Notes: generated by a model from the sequence alone, not told the origin. DNA of 5,849 bases from an uncultured Selenomonadales bacterium (GCA_937877545.1 CALFJE010000027.1:1-5849), one strand, 5' to 3'; shown: positions 1-5,328, counted from the stretch's first letter. Numbers and translations are program-made.

Positions 1-75
1 CTTTATCGGGCGGCGTGGAAGGATTATTGCCGTTCGCTTTTGGAAAAAAATTTCAATTCGACGTTTCAACTTTAA
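1..75 (+). CDS. 3' end of an unidentified upstream gene (partial)
   Basis: Frame 1 is open from the first base to a TAA at 73-75 and would encode the last 24 residues of a protein, reading LYRAAWKDYCRSL and ending NSTFQL. The stop falls 11 bases before the start of the U32 gene and touches its ribosome binding site, the usual spacing within an operon. The tail is too short to assign to a family. The alternative frames give a very basic peptide or the N-terminal extension of the U32 frame, both less convincing. Confidence 0.4.
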   Translation, partial: LYRAAWKDYCRSLLEKNFNSTFQL

Positions 76-86
76 GGGGGTTTGTC

Positions 87-1994
87 ATGGCTTTGGACAG
101 AAAGTCTGTGGAATTATTGGCACCCGCCGGGCAATGGGAGTCGTTGGTTGCGGCGATTGAGGCGGGCGCGGACGCAGTCTATCTGGGCGGCAAGGCGTTC
201 AACATGCGCGTGCACCGCTCGGATTTTAATTTCGACGACGCGCAACTTAAGGCGGCGATTGGCTTCGCGCACGCTCGCGGCGTCAAGATTTACGTCACGC
301 TGAACAATCTGATTAGTACGGAGGAGCTTGCGCCGCTTGAAAAATATTTGCGCTATCTTGACGAAATTCAGCCCGATTCGATTTTGGTACAAGATTTGGC
401 GGTTATAAACCTCGTCCGCAAGCTTGGCGTCAAAATCCCGATGCACGCGTCGGTAATGATGAACACGCACAATCGTCACGCCGTCGAATTGCTTAAGAGT
501 TTCGGGATAACGCGGATAGTAGTCGGGCGCGAATTGACTTTGACTGAGGTGGCATTGCTCAAGGAGCGCACGGGCATTGAGGTCGAATATTTCATGCACG
601 GCGACATGTGTTTTGCGGAGTCGGGGCAATGCATTCATTCGGGCGTAGTTTTCGGGCAGAGCGGCAATCGCGGGCGTTGTCTTAAGCCTTGCCGCTGGAG
701 TTACAAGCTTATCGACGAGGCGACGGGCGACACGCTCAACGATTGGAGTTGCAAGCTTGCGTTAAACGATATGTGCATGTTCCGCCACATTCCCGACTTG
801 ATACAGGCGGGCGTCACGAGCTTTAAGATTGAGGGGCGTATGCGTCCGCCCGAATTCGTTCGCCGCCTGGTTACGACATATCGCCGCGAGATTGACGCTT
901 ACCTTGCCGATCCGACGGGTTACAGTATCGACGAGGAACGTTGGCAAAATCTCTATGCCAATCGGGTGCGCGACTTCACTACGACTTTTGCGTTCGGTGC
1001 GCCGACGGTTAAAGACATTGGCATTACGGGCGAACGCGAGCCGAGGATTTTCAGCCGAGCGGTTGTCGAGCCTGCCTTTGACGACGCCGCCGTTAAAAAT
1101 ATTTTCGCTGAGGAGCGGGCGATTAAATCTTCCGGCAAACCGAAATTATCTGCGCGGGTGGCGACGTTGGAATCTGCGCGGGCGGCTCTTGATTCGGGCG
1201 CGGACGTGATTTATATAGGCGGAGAGGTCTTCAAGCCGCTCAAGCCGCGGACGCCGGACGATTTGCAAAAAGCCGTTGAACTTACACGTGCGGCGGGCAA
1301 GGAAGTCATTTTGGCGACGCCGCGAACTTCCAAGGATAAAGACTTGGCGGAATTGGCAATCTGCGCGGAATTCGACGGCGTACTGGTCGGCAACCTCGGC
1401 GCATTGAAGTTGGTAAAGACGTTGACGGACGCGCCGCTTTACGCCGATGTGTCGTTCAGCGTGTTCAATCCTGTTGCCGCCGCGTTCCTTAAGGATTTGG
1501 ACGTGGTGCAGGCTACGGCGTCATTGGAATTGAGTTTCGCGCAAGTGCGGAGCGTCGTTGAAGATTCACCGTTGCCGATTGAGATTATTGTTCACGGCGC
1601 GATTGAGTCAATGATTTGCGATCACGACTTTGCCAAGCTGTACGTGCCCGATTATGACGAATTCGCGACGCCCGACAAGTTGAATCACCATTACGCGCTG
1701 GAGGACGAGGCGGGCGAAATTCATTCGTTGCGCGTCGACCAATTTAAGCGTTGGCATATTTTCTTCGGCAAGGAGCTTTGCTTGTTACCCTACGTCGAGA
1801 AATTTTTGGGGGCGGCGACGCTTAGGATTGAGGCGCAGAATTATTCACCCGACGAGACCGCGCAGATTGTCAAGCTTTATCGCAAGGCTTTGGACGGCGA
1901 GGATTATTCCGCCGCCTTTGACGCGTACAAAAAAAATAAGCCCAACCTCGGTGCGGGCATCTATCGTTTCAAGCAAAGCAAGGATTCAATTTGA
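87..1994 (+). CDS. U32 family protein (peptidase U32 / RNA hydroxylase-like), with duplicated domain
   Basis: This 635-residue protein belongs to the U32 family, historically called collagenase-like peptidases. Characterised members (TrhP, RlhA, UbiU/UbiV) are iron-sulfur proteins that hydroxylate tRNA, rRNA or ubiquinone precursors, so an RNA-modification role is more likely than proteolysis; the substrate cannot be told from sequence. The N-terminal domain starts ELLAPAG (9-15), followed by GADAVYLGG (27-35). The U32 signature spans about 170-202 (HGDMCFAESGQC, then SGNRGRC and PC). Cys175, Cys182, Cys198 and Cys230 match the four-Cys [4Fe-4S] pattern. FKIEGRMR follows at 246-253. Residues 354-515 repeat the fold (GADVIYIGG at 371-379, VHGAIESMIC at 502-511) without the Cys cluster. 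The start at 87 is chosen because AAGGGGG (74-80) precedes it by 6 bases; the frame is open back to 15, but that extension lacks a ribosome binding site. It is probably cotranscribed with the gene ending at 75. Confidence 0.9.
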   Translation: MALDRKSVELLAPAGQWESLVAAIEAGADAVYLGGKAFNMRVHRSDFNFDDAQLKAAIGFAHARGVKIYVTLNNLISTEELAPLEKYLRYLDEIQPDSILVQDLAVINLVRKLGVKIPMHASVMMNTHNRHAVELLKSFGITRIVVGRELTLTEVALLKERTGIEVEYFMHGDMCFAESGQCIHSGVVFGQSGNRGRCLKPCRWSYKLIDEATGDTLNDWSCKLALNDMCMFRHIPDLIQAGVTSFKIEGRMRPPEFVRRLVTTYRREIDAYLADPTGYSIDEERWQNLYANRVRDFTTTFAFGAPTVKDIGITGEREPRIFSRAVVEPAFDDAAVKNIFAEERAIKSSGKPKLSARVATLESARAALDSGADVIYIGGEVFKPLKPRTPDDLQKAVELTRAAGKEVILATPRTSKDKDLAELAICAEFDGVLVGNLGALKLVKTLTDAPLYADVSFSVFNPVAAAFLKDLDVVQATASLELSFAQVRSVVEDSPLPIEIIVHGAIESMICDHDFAKLYVPDYDEFATPDKLNHHYALEDEAGEIHSLRVDQFKRWHIFFGKELCLLPYVEKFLGAATLRIEAQNYSPDETAQIVKLYRKALDGEDYSAAFDAYKKNKPNLGAGIYRFKQSKDSI

Positions 1995-2642
1995 CAATAA
2001 ATGTCCTCGCCGTTGTAATAAGCGGATTCTGCCAACAATCGAAGTACTTCGCCCAAATATCCTCCACGTCGTCGCGAAGGATATTTCCGATAACAAACCG
2101 GCAAGTGCAATCCAAACGCACATCGCAATTGGGGCGGACAACCGCGCCGTCTGGCTTTTCCGTCGAAAAATAATTCTACTGCGTGCGCGGCGAAGAACTC
2201 ACTCCCATAGAGATTTGCCCCCTGTAGCGTTTGATAAGCTCGTCCGTCGTCGAAGGCGCGACCGCTCGGCAAAACTTCACCGATAACCAAATACGACGCG
2301 CCAAGGTTGATTGCAGGTGACGCTCGGAACTGCAACTGTCCATCGAAATTTGAAGCCGGTAGAATTGATACTTCGTCAAGCGGTCGAGAATTTTATTGTC
2401 ACCCGTCAAGGCGTCAGCGGTCTTATTTTCGTCCGAACGGTTGTAACAGTGCTTGCAACGCAAATTGCACTTCGACATTTCGCCCGTAAGTCACGCCGCC
2501 GTCCGTCGCAAAGGAGCAGAAAATCTTTCGCAACCTCGTTATCGACGTGCGGCACCGACGCCAAATCGATATGACTTTTCGCCGCCTTACTTGCAAATTT
2601 TTGAGCACGTCCTCGCCCGCCGCTAAAGTTATAGGAAAAATT
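1972..2642 (-). pseudogene. Decayed radical SAM/SPASM-type gene (frameshifts, deletions, nonsense codon)
   Basis: No intact gene lies here, but recognisable pieces of one radical SAM protein occur in order on the minus strand in different frames. About 2591-2502 reads SHIDLASVPHVDNEVAKDF then LLLCDG, resembling a PqqD-like N-terminal domain. From 2478 a second frame reads MSKCNLRCKHCYN, a perfect CxxxCxxC cluster, and about 28 residues later RLQISMDS, a late strand of the radical SAM barrel. The GGEP region normally between them is missing, so roughly 50 residues are lost. A third frame, about 2315-2250, reads INLGASYLVIGEVLPSGRAF. After a TAG at 2176-2178, about 2160-2020 reads DGAVVRPNCDVRLDCTC, then FVIGNILRDDVEDIWAKYF and DCWQNP, a SPASM/Twitch-like C-terminus. 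No start codon is evident. It begins directly after the stop of the intact radical SAM gene, suggesting a former operon. Boundaries are approximate. Family assignment is by motif only; sequencing error cannot explain the missing blocks. Confidence 0.8.
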
Positions 2643-3302
2643 TCAGCTGTCTTCGTAGGGGCGGACGCGTAAGGTTAAGCCGCGTTCGTCGCAAATCTTT
2701 TGGCAGGCGGCAATCTCTTCGGGCGGCGTCACGTGATCTACAACAGTTAAGACGACGTACGGCACGCAGGCTTTCATGTGCTCGGCGAACGTCAACATTG
2801 CCTCGAACGACTTCAAACCGTAGGCGGCGCGGGTCAGCTTGAAATATCTTTCGGCAGTCGCGGCGTTGAGGCTGATTGACGCCGTGTCCAGAATGTTTTC
2901 AAAGTCCGCCGCAATTTCCCGCCCGTGATACAATTCGCCCAAGCCGTTCGTGTTGAGGCGCGTCGGCATTTGCGGGCGCATTTTTTTTACGTAAGCCAAC
3001 AGCTCGACCAGCTCGGCAAGCCTAATCGTCGGTTCGCCGAAGCCGCAGAATACGACCTCCTTAACGACTTGCCACGGCGCGGCGTCCAATTCCGCTTTAA
3101 CCTCGGCAACCGTCGGCTCGTGCTCCAACCATAAGCTTGACTCTGCTGCCATAGATTTTTTTTGTCGCAAGCAAAAGACGCAATCGCAATTACAACGGTT
3201 CGTTAAGTTCACGTACAGTCCGCGCAGATTTGTCGAATCAAGCCGTAAACTCTCGGCAAGCGGCAAATACCGTCCGCCCTTGTGCGTCGCGTAGATTATC
3301 AT
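2643..3302 (-). CDS. Radical SAM protein, TatD-linked family type
   Basis: This small radical SAM protein has 219 residues and no C-terminal SPASM domain. It should bind a [4Fe-4S] cluster and S-adenosylmethionine in the cytosol and generate a 5'-deoxyadenosyl radical. The start reads MIIYATHKGGRYLPLAES and leads to GLYVNLTNRC, with cluster ligands Cys37, Cys41 and Cys44 (CxxxCxxC). GFGEPT (87-92) is the GGEP-like SAM-binding motif, RLNTNG (115-120) and ISLN (143-146) are later barrel strands, and the tail is LRVRPYEDS. The short length and N-terminus match the family often found beside or fused to TatD nucleases; no tatD gene is in this window, and the substrate is unknown. The start at 3302 is preferred over one at 3362 because AAGGAGTG lies 6-8 bases upstream and the predicted promoter lies inside the longer version. 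Remains of a second radical SAM gene follow immediately. Confidence 0.87.
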   Translation of the reverse strand: MIIYATHKGGRYLPLAESLRLDSTNLRGLYVNLTNRCNCDCVFCLRQKKSMAAESSLWLEHEPTVAEVKAELDAAPWQVVKEVVFCGFGEPTIRLAELVELLAYVKKMRPQMPTRLNTNGLGELYHGREIAADFENILDTASISLNAATAERYFKLTRAAYGLKSFEAMLTFAEHMKACVPYVVLTVVDHVTPPEEIAACQKICDERGLTLRVRPYEDS

Positions 3303-3308
3303 TTGAAT

Positions 3309-3316
3309 CACTCCTT
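3309..3316 (-). promoter_or_regulatory. Ribosome binding site of the radical SAM gene
   Basis: AAGGAGTG on the minus strand, with 8 bases between AAGGAG and the ATG at 3302-3300. It fixes the start at 3302 instead of the in-frame ATG at 3362. Confidence 0.75.
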
Positions 3317-3343
3317 GACTTATTCGCGCCGTTATGATAAATT
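3315..3343 (+). promoter_or_regulatory. Possible plus-strand promoter for an antisense RNA
   Basis: TTGACT (3315-3320), a 17-base spacer and TAAATT (3338-3343), with TG at 3335-3336 as an extended -10. The predicted transcription start is near 3350. It faces the small peptide gene, so its RNA would be antisense to the 3' part of that gene's message. It overlaps back-to-back with the minus-strand promoter of the radical SAM gene. The -10 matches consensus at 4 of 6 positions, so this could be a chance match in an A+T-rich stretch. Confidence 0.4.
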
Positions 3344-3362
3344 TTTCTCGTCGAAAAGGCAA
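3334..3362 (-). promoter_or_regulatory. Probable promoter of the radical SAM gene
   Basis: On the minus strand: TTGCCT (3362-3357), exactly 17 bases, then TATCAT (3339-3334, 5 of 6 to consensus). The predicted start near 3327 gives a leader of about 25 bases before the ATG at 3302. Confidence 0.5.
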
Positions 3363-3369
3363 TTTTAAT

Positions 3370-3377
3370 GGCAGGTC
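3370..3377. repeat. Inverted repeat arm matching 3583-3590
   Basis: GGCAGGTC here is the exact reverse complement of GACCTGCC at 3583-3590, 205 bases away; the match extends by one A-T pair on one side (3369 with 3591). The two arms flank the small peptide gene, and the distal arm sits at its predicted transcription start. They could pair the 5' and 3' ends of that RNA. Confidence 0.5.
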
Positions 3378-3431
3378 GTCGATGTTGGCGCGTCGACTCC
3401 CTCCCGATTAATCAGTAAAGCTTAATCCTTT

Positions 3432-3456
3432 GGAAGCCGCCCCGCAAGCGGCTTTC
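3432..3456 (+). terminator. GC-rich hairpin just after the small peptide gene
   Basis: AAGCCGC (3434-3440) and GCGGCTT (3448-3454) form a perfect 7-bp stem with a 7-base loop. Read as plus-strand RNA the stem extends to 9 bp (G-C and G-U added). Read as minus-strand RNA the same extension contains an A-C mismatch, so the structure favours a plus-strand transcript. It starts 6 bases beyond the stop codon of the small peptide. Neither side has a real run of Ts, so it may be an RNA stability or pairing element and not a true terminator. Confidence 0.5.
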
Positions 3457-3461
3457 GCACC

Positions 3462-3542
3462 TCAGTCGCCGAGGTACATGAGCAAGGTCAGGATTGTTTG
3501 AATCAGAGTGAGAATAAGCCGGAACCATTGGAATTTGTCCAT
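3462..3542 (-). CDS. Small hydrophobic membrane peptide, 26 residues; candidate type I toxin
   Basis: A short minus-strand frame begins MDKFQWFR, continues with a hydrophobic stretch (residues 9-24, made almost only of Leu, Ile, Thr, Met and one Gln) and ends LLMYLGD before TGA at 3464-3462. It predicts one membrane-spanning helix with a short charged N-terminus and an acidic end. AGGGGGTGAT (3555-3546) is nearly perfectly complementary to the 16S rRNA 3' end, with the G run 7 bases before the ATG. A strong promoter lies upstream (3626-3598), giving a leader of about 48 bases. Length, composition, strong but structured ribosome binding site and an isolated intergenic position match type I toxins and the holin-like peptides of Bacillota. 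I do not recognise the exact family. Alternatives are a regulatory leader peptide or a small membrane partner protein; no downstream gene on the same strand is close enough for simple attenuation. Confidence 0.65.
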   Translation of the reverse strand: MDKFQWFRLILTLIQTILTLLMYLGD

Positions 3543-3545
3543 GAC

Positions 3546-3568
3546 ATCACCCCCTCTCTTTCGAGAGG
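3546..3568 (-). promoter_or_regulatory. Hairpin sequestering the ribosome binding site of the small peptide
   Basis: In the minus-strand RNA, CCUCUC (3568-3563), a GAAA tetraloop (3562-3559) and GAGAGG (3558-3553) form a perfect 6-bp stem closed by a stable GNRA loop. The right arm runs into the Shine-Dalgarno AGGGGGTGAT (3555-3546), so half of that site is paired. This should restrain translation until the stem is opened, a common property of type I toxin messages. Confidence 0.6.
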
Positions 3569-3597
3569 AAGCCGACCATCTAGACCTGCCACGCCGC

Positions 3598-3626
3598 ATA
3601 TTAGCACACGTTCAGAAACTTTTCAA
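3598..3626 (-). promoter_or_regulatory. Promoter of the small hydrophobic peptide gene
   Basis: On the minus strand: TTGAAA (3626-3621, 5 of 6 to consensus), exactly 17 bases, then TAATAT (3603-3598), with TG one base upstream as an extended -10. It is one of the two best sigma-A type promoters in the window. Predicted transcription start is 3591-3590, so the RNA would begin with GGCAGGTC. Confidence 0.65.
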
Positions 3627-3636
3627 GGCAAATTGA

Positions 3637-3665
3637 TTGACACGCTCAAAGCTTAGTGATAGATT
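3637..3665 (+). promoter_or_regulatory. Promoter of the dhaKLM operon
   Basis: A perfect TTGACA (3637-3642), exactly 17 bases, then TAGATT (3660-3665, 4 of 6), with TG at 3657-3658 as an extended -10. Predicted start near 3672, about 31 bases before the dhaK ATG. It is divergent from the small peptide promoter, whose -35 ends 10 bases away. I see no convincing catabolite-response element. Confidence 0.6.
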
Positions 3666-3678
3666 TTCGCTAAGCTTT
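3648..3678 (+). promoter_or_regulatory. 12-bp inverted repeat over the dhaK -10 region: operator or terminator-like hairpin
   Basis: AAAGCTTAGTGA (3648-3659) and TCGCTAAGCTTT (3667-3678) pair over 12 positions with a single G-T, leaving a 7-base loop that contains the -10 hexamer. AA and seven Ts follow (3679-3687). As DNA it looks like an operator at about -24 to +7, well placed for repression of the dha operon. As RNA read from upstream it has the form of an intrinsic terminator that would shield dhaK from read-through. Both are possible; no regulator gene is in the window. Confidence 0.55.
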
Positions 3679-3702
3679 AATTTTTTTGCGGGAGGGATTT
3701 GC

Positions 3703-4692
3703 ATGAAGAAACTCATCAACGCGATTGACGGCGTGGAAGAACAAATGATTCTCGGCTTGGTGAAGTCCGCGCCAAAGAAACTGCGCAAGCTCGAATGCGG
3801 CAATGTGGTCGTCCGCGCAGAGAAGAAGTCCGGCAAGGTTGCGCTGGTCAGCGGCGGCGGCTCAGGTCACGAGCCGGCTCACGGCGGCTTCGTCGGCAAG
3901 GGCATGTTGGACTGCGCGGTTGCGGGTGCCGTCTTCACCTCGCCCACGCCCGATAAGATTTTCGAGGGCATTAAAGCCGTAGCCACCGACGCGGGCGTCC
4001 TGTGCATTGTCAAGAATTATACCGGCGACGTGCTCAACTTCGAGATGGCAATCGACATGGCGGGCGACGAGGACATCAAGGTTGACCACGTGGTAGTTAA
4101 TGACGACGTGGCGGTTAAGGACAGCCTCTATACCACGGGGCGGCGCGGCGTGGCGGGTACCGTTCTCGTTCACAAAATCGCGGGCGCAAAAGCCGAATCG
4201 GGCGCGACGCTTGAGGAGGTTAAAGCGGTCGCCGAAAAGGTTATCGCCAACGTGCGCACTATGGGCATGGCAATTTCCCCGTGCACCGTGCCCGCCGCAG
4301 GGAAGCCCGGCTTTGAGCTTGCCGAGGACGAAATGGAAATCGGTATCGGAATTCACGGCGAACCCGGTACGCACCGAGAAAAAATTTCTTCCGCCGACGA
4401 AATCGCCAAGACGCTCCTCGACAAAATCCTCGCCGACATCGATTATAAGGGGCGCGAGGTCGTCGTAATGGTAAACGGCATGGGCGCAACCCCGCTCATG
4501 GAGCTTTGCATTATCAACAACTTTGTGCAGGATTATCTGGCGGCGGCGGGCGTCAAGGTCTATGACACCATGGTCGGCAACTATATGACCTCAATCGAAA
4601 TGGCGGGCTTTTCGCTGACGCTGTTGCGCCTCGACGACGAGCTTAAGGAGCTTTACGACGCGCCTGCCGATACGCCCGCGCTCAAGAGGTGA
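3703..4692 (+). CDS. dhaK: Dihydroxyacetone kinase subunit DhaK, substrate-binding
   Basis: This is the 329-residue substrate-binding subunit of the PEP-dependent dihydroxyacetone kinase. It holds dihydroxyacetone as a covalent hemiaminal on a histidine while DhaL transfers phosphate from ADP-bound DhaL to it, giving dihydroxyacetone phosphate for glycolysis. The key residues fall at the same numbers as in Escherichia coli DhaK: His56 in SGGGSGHEPAH (50-60), Asp109 in NYTGD and His218 in GIGIHGEPG. GMGATPLMEL lies in the C-terminal part. The start at 3703 is chosen because GGGAGGG (3690-3696) precedes it by 6 bases and because it yields this exact numbering; the frame is open back to 3637, but that would lie inside the promoter. 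It is followed by dhaL after 4 bases, so the two are translationally linked. Its dedicated promoter carries a palindrome, suggesting substrate-responsive control. Full length, no defect seen. Confidence 0.97.
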   Translation: MKKLINAIDGVEEQMILGLVKSAPKKLRKLECGNVVVRAEKKSGKVALVSGGGSGHEPAHGGFVGKGMLDCAVAGAVFTSPTPDKIFEGIKAVATDAGVLCIVKNYTGDVLNFEMAIDMAGDEDIKVDHVVVNDDVAVKDSLYTTGRRGVAGTVLVHKIAGAKAESGATLEEVKAVAEKVIANVRTMGMAISPCTVPAAGKPGFELAEDEMEIGIGIHGEPGTHREKISSADEIAKTLLDKILADIDYKGREVVVMVNGMGATPLMELCIINNFVQDYLAAAGVKVYDTMVGNYMTSIEMAGFSLTLLRLDDELKELYDAPADTPALKR

Positions 4693-4696
4693 CGCC

Positions 4697-5326
4697 ATGG
4701 ATACCAAACAACTGCTTGCTATAATCGCCGCCATAGTCAAACGGATTGAGGCGGAGAAGGATTTTCTTACGCAACTTGACAACGAAATCGGCGACGGCGA
4801 CCACGGTATAAATCTTGCTCGCGGCTTTAAGAGCGTCGAGGAAAAATTGCCCGCCCTCGCGGATAAGGACATCGGCGCGATTCTTAAGGGCGTCGGTACG
4901 CAACTCGTCTCGACGGTCGGCGGCGCGTCGGGTCCGCTGTACGGTACCGCGTTCATGAAGGCGGGCAACGTTTGCAAGGGCAAAACCGCGCTCACGGCGG
5001 AGGAATTCGTTGCGGCGTTTGAGGCGGCGATTAACGGCGTCAAAATGCGCGGCAAAGCCGTCGAGGGCGAAAAGACCATGCTTGACGCGCTGTGTCCCGC
5101 GTATGCGGCTTTAAAGTCGGGCGTCGACGGCGGCAAGACTTTGGCGGATTCTTTGGCTGACGCGGTAAAGGCGGCGGCTTCGGGCGTCGAGTTCACCAAA
5201 ACGATAATCGCCACGAAGGGACGCGCCGCTTATTTGGGCGAACGCAGTTTGGGACATCAAGACCCCGGCGCAACGTCGTCGCTGTTCATGTTGCAAGCCG
5301 CGCAGGAAATCTTACGGGAGGTATGA
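4697..5326 (+). CDS. dhaL: Dihydroxyacetone kinase subunit DhaL, nucleotide-binding
   Basis: This 209-residue subunit carries a permanently bound ADP with two magnesium ions; the ADP is rephosphorylated by DhaM and hands the phosphate to dihydroxyacetone on DhaK. The metal-binding aspartates are Asp28, Asp33 and Asp35 in LDNEIGDGDHG (27-37), equivalent to Asp30, 35 and 37 of the E. coli protein. GGASGPLYGTAF (75-86), GEKTMLDAL (124-132) and GHQDPGATSS near the C-terminus (186-195) are the nucleotide-binding helices and loops typical of the family. The length is normal. The ribosome binding site AGAGGTGA (4685-4692) overlaps the stop codon of dhaK, and the gap between the genes is 4 bases. The pairing with a DhaM gene shows that it uses the phosphotransferase system and not ATP directly. 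Confidence 0.97.
   Translation: MDTKQLLAIIAAIVKRIEAEKDFLTQLDNEIGDGDHGINLARGFKSVEEKLPALADKDIGAILKGVGTQLVSTVGGASGPLYGTAFMKAGNVCKGKTALTAEEFVAAFEAAINGVKMRGKAVEGEKTMLDALCPAYAALKSGVDGGKTLADSLADAVKAAASGVEFTKTIIATKGRAAYLGERSLGHQDPGATSSLFMLQAAQEILREV
5316..5322 (+). promoter_or_regulatory. Ribosome binding site deciding the dhaM start
   Basis: GGGAGGT ends directly at the first possible ATG (5323) but lies 7 bases from the second (5329). The spacing favours 5329, which also places the active histidine at position 9 as in E. coli DhaM. Confidence 0.7.
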
Positions 5327-5328
5327 AT

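Larger units (their letters stand above)
3350..3457 (+). ncRNA. Predicted antisense RNA (candidate antitoxin)
   Basis: Inferred only from a possible promoter at 3315-3343 and a downstream hairpin at 3432-3456. Such an RNA of about 108 bases would be fully complementary to the 3' untranslated region of the small hydrophobic peptide's message. This tail-to-tail overlap is the arrangement of txpA/RatA and bsrG/SR4 in Bacillus. The hairpin lacks a good T tract, so the RNA might instead continue to the hairpin plus seven Ts at 3648-3687 and cover the whole peptide gene. Any plus-strand reading frame inside it is very short and has no convincing ribosome binding site. Confidence 0.3.

Noticed and set aside
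15..86. N-terminal extension of the U32 protein by 24 residues
   Set aside because: No ribosome binding site at 15, overlap with the upstream reading frame, and the family starts at the ELLAPAG strand close to the ATG at 87.
114..638. A 174-codon minus-strand frame opposite the U32 gene
   Set aside because: It lies antisense to a well-conserved domain, with no ribosome binding site or recognisable motif.
2176..2178. In-frame TAG as a recoded (pyrrolysine-like) codon
   Set aside because: The sequence upstream of the TAG in that frame is already out of register with the family, so reading through would not restore a protein.
2176..2478. A 100-codon minus-strand frame starting MSKCNLRCKHCYN, as a small radical SAM protein
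   Set aside because: It lacks the GGEP region and most of the barrel, goes out of register after about 50 residues, and neighbouring motifs lie in other frames; it is a pseudogene fragment.
3368..3418. A 16-codon plus-strand frame starting MAGRRCWR
   Set aside because: Only a weak AAGG precedes it, the peptide has no recognisable feature, and the region is better explained as untranslated or antisense RNA.
3630..3660. Catabolite-response element near the dhaK promoter
   Set aside because: TTGACACGCTCAAA only superficially resembles the consensus; several fixed positions do not match.
3637..3702. N-terminal extension of DhaK
   Set aside because: It would begin inside the promoter; the start at 3703 has a good ribosome binding site and gives the standard residue numbering.
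3303..3702. CRISPR array, tRNA or riboswitch in the intergenic region
   Set aside because: No repeated units with regular spacing, no cloverleaf with a CCA-type acceptor or T-loop, and no known riboswitch core were seen.
4591..5214. A 207-codon minus-strand frame opposite dhaK and dhaL
   Set aside because: It is a shadow of G+C-rich codons; the plus strand encodes DhaK and DhaL with all key residues.
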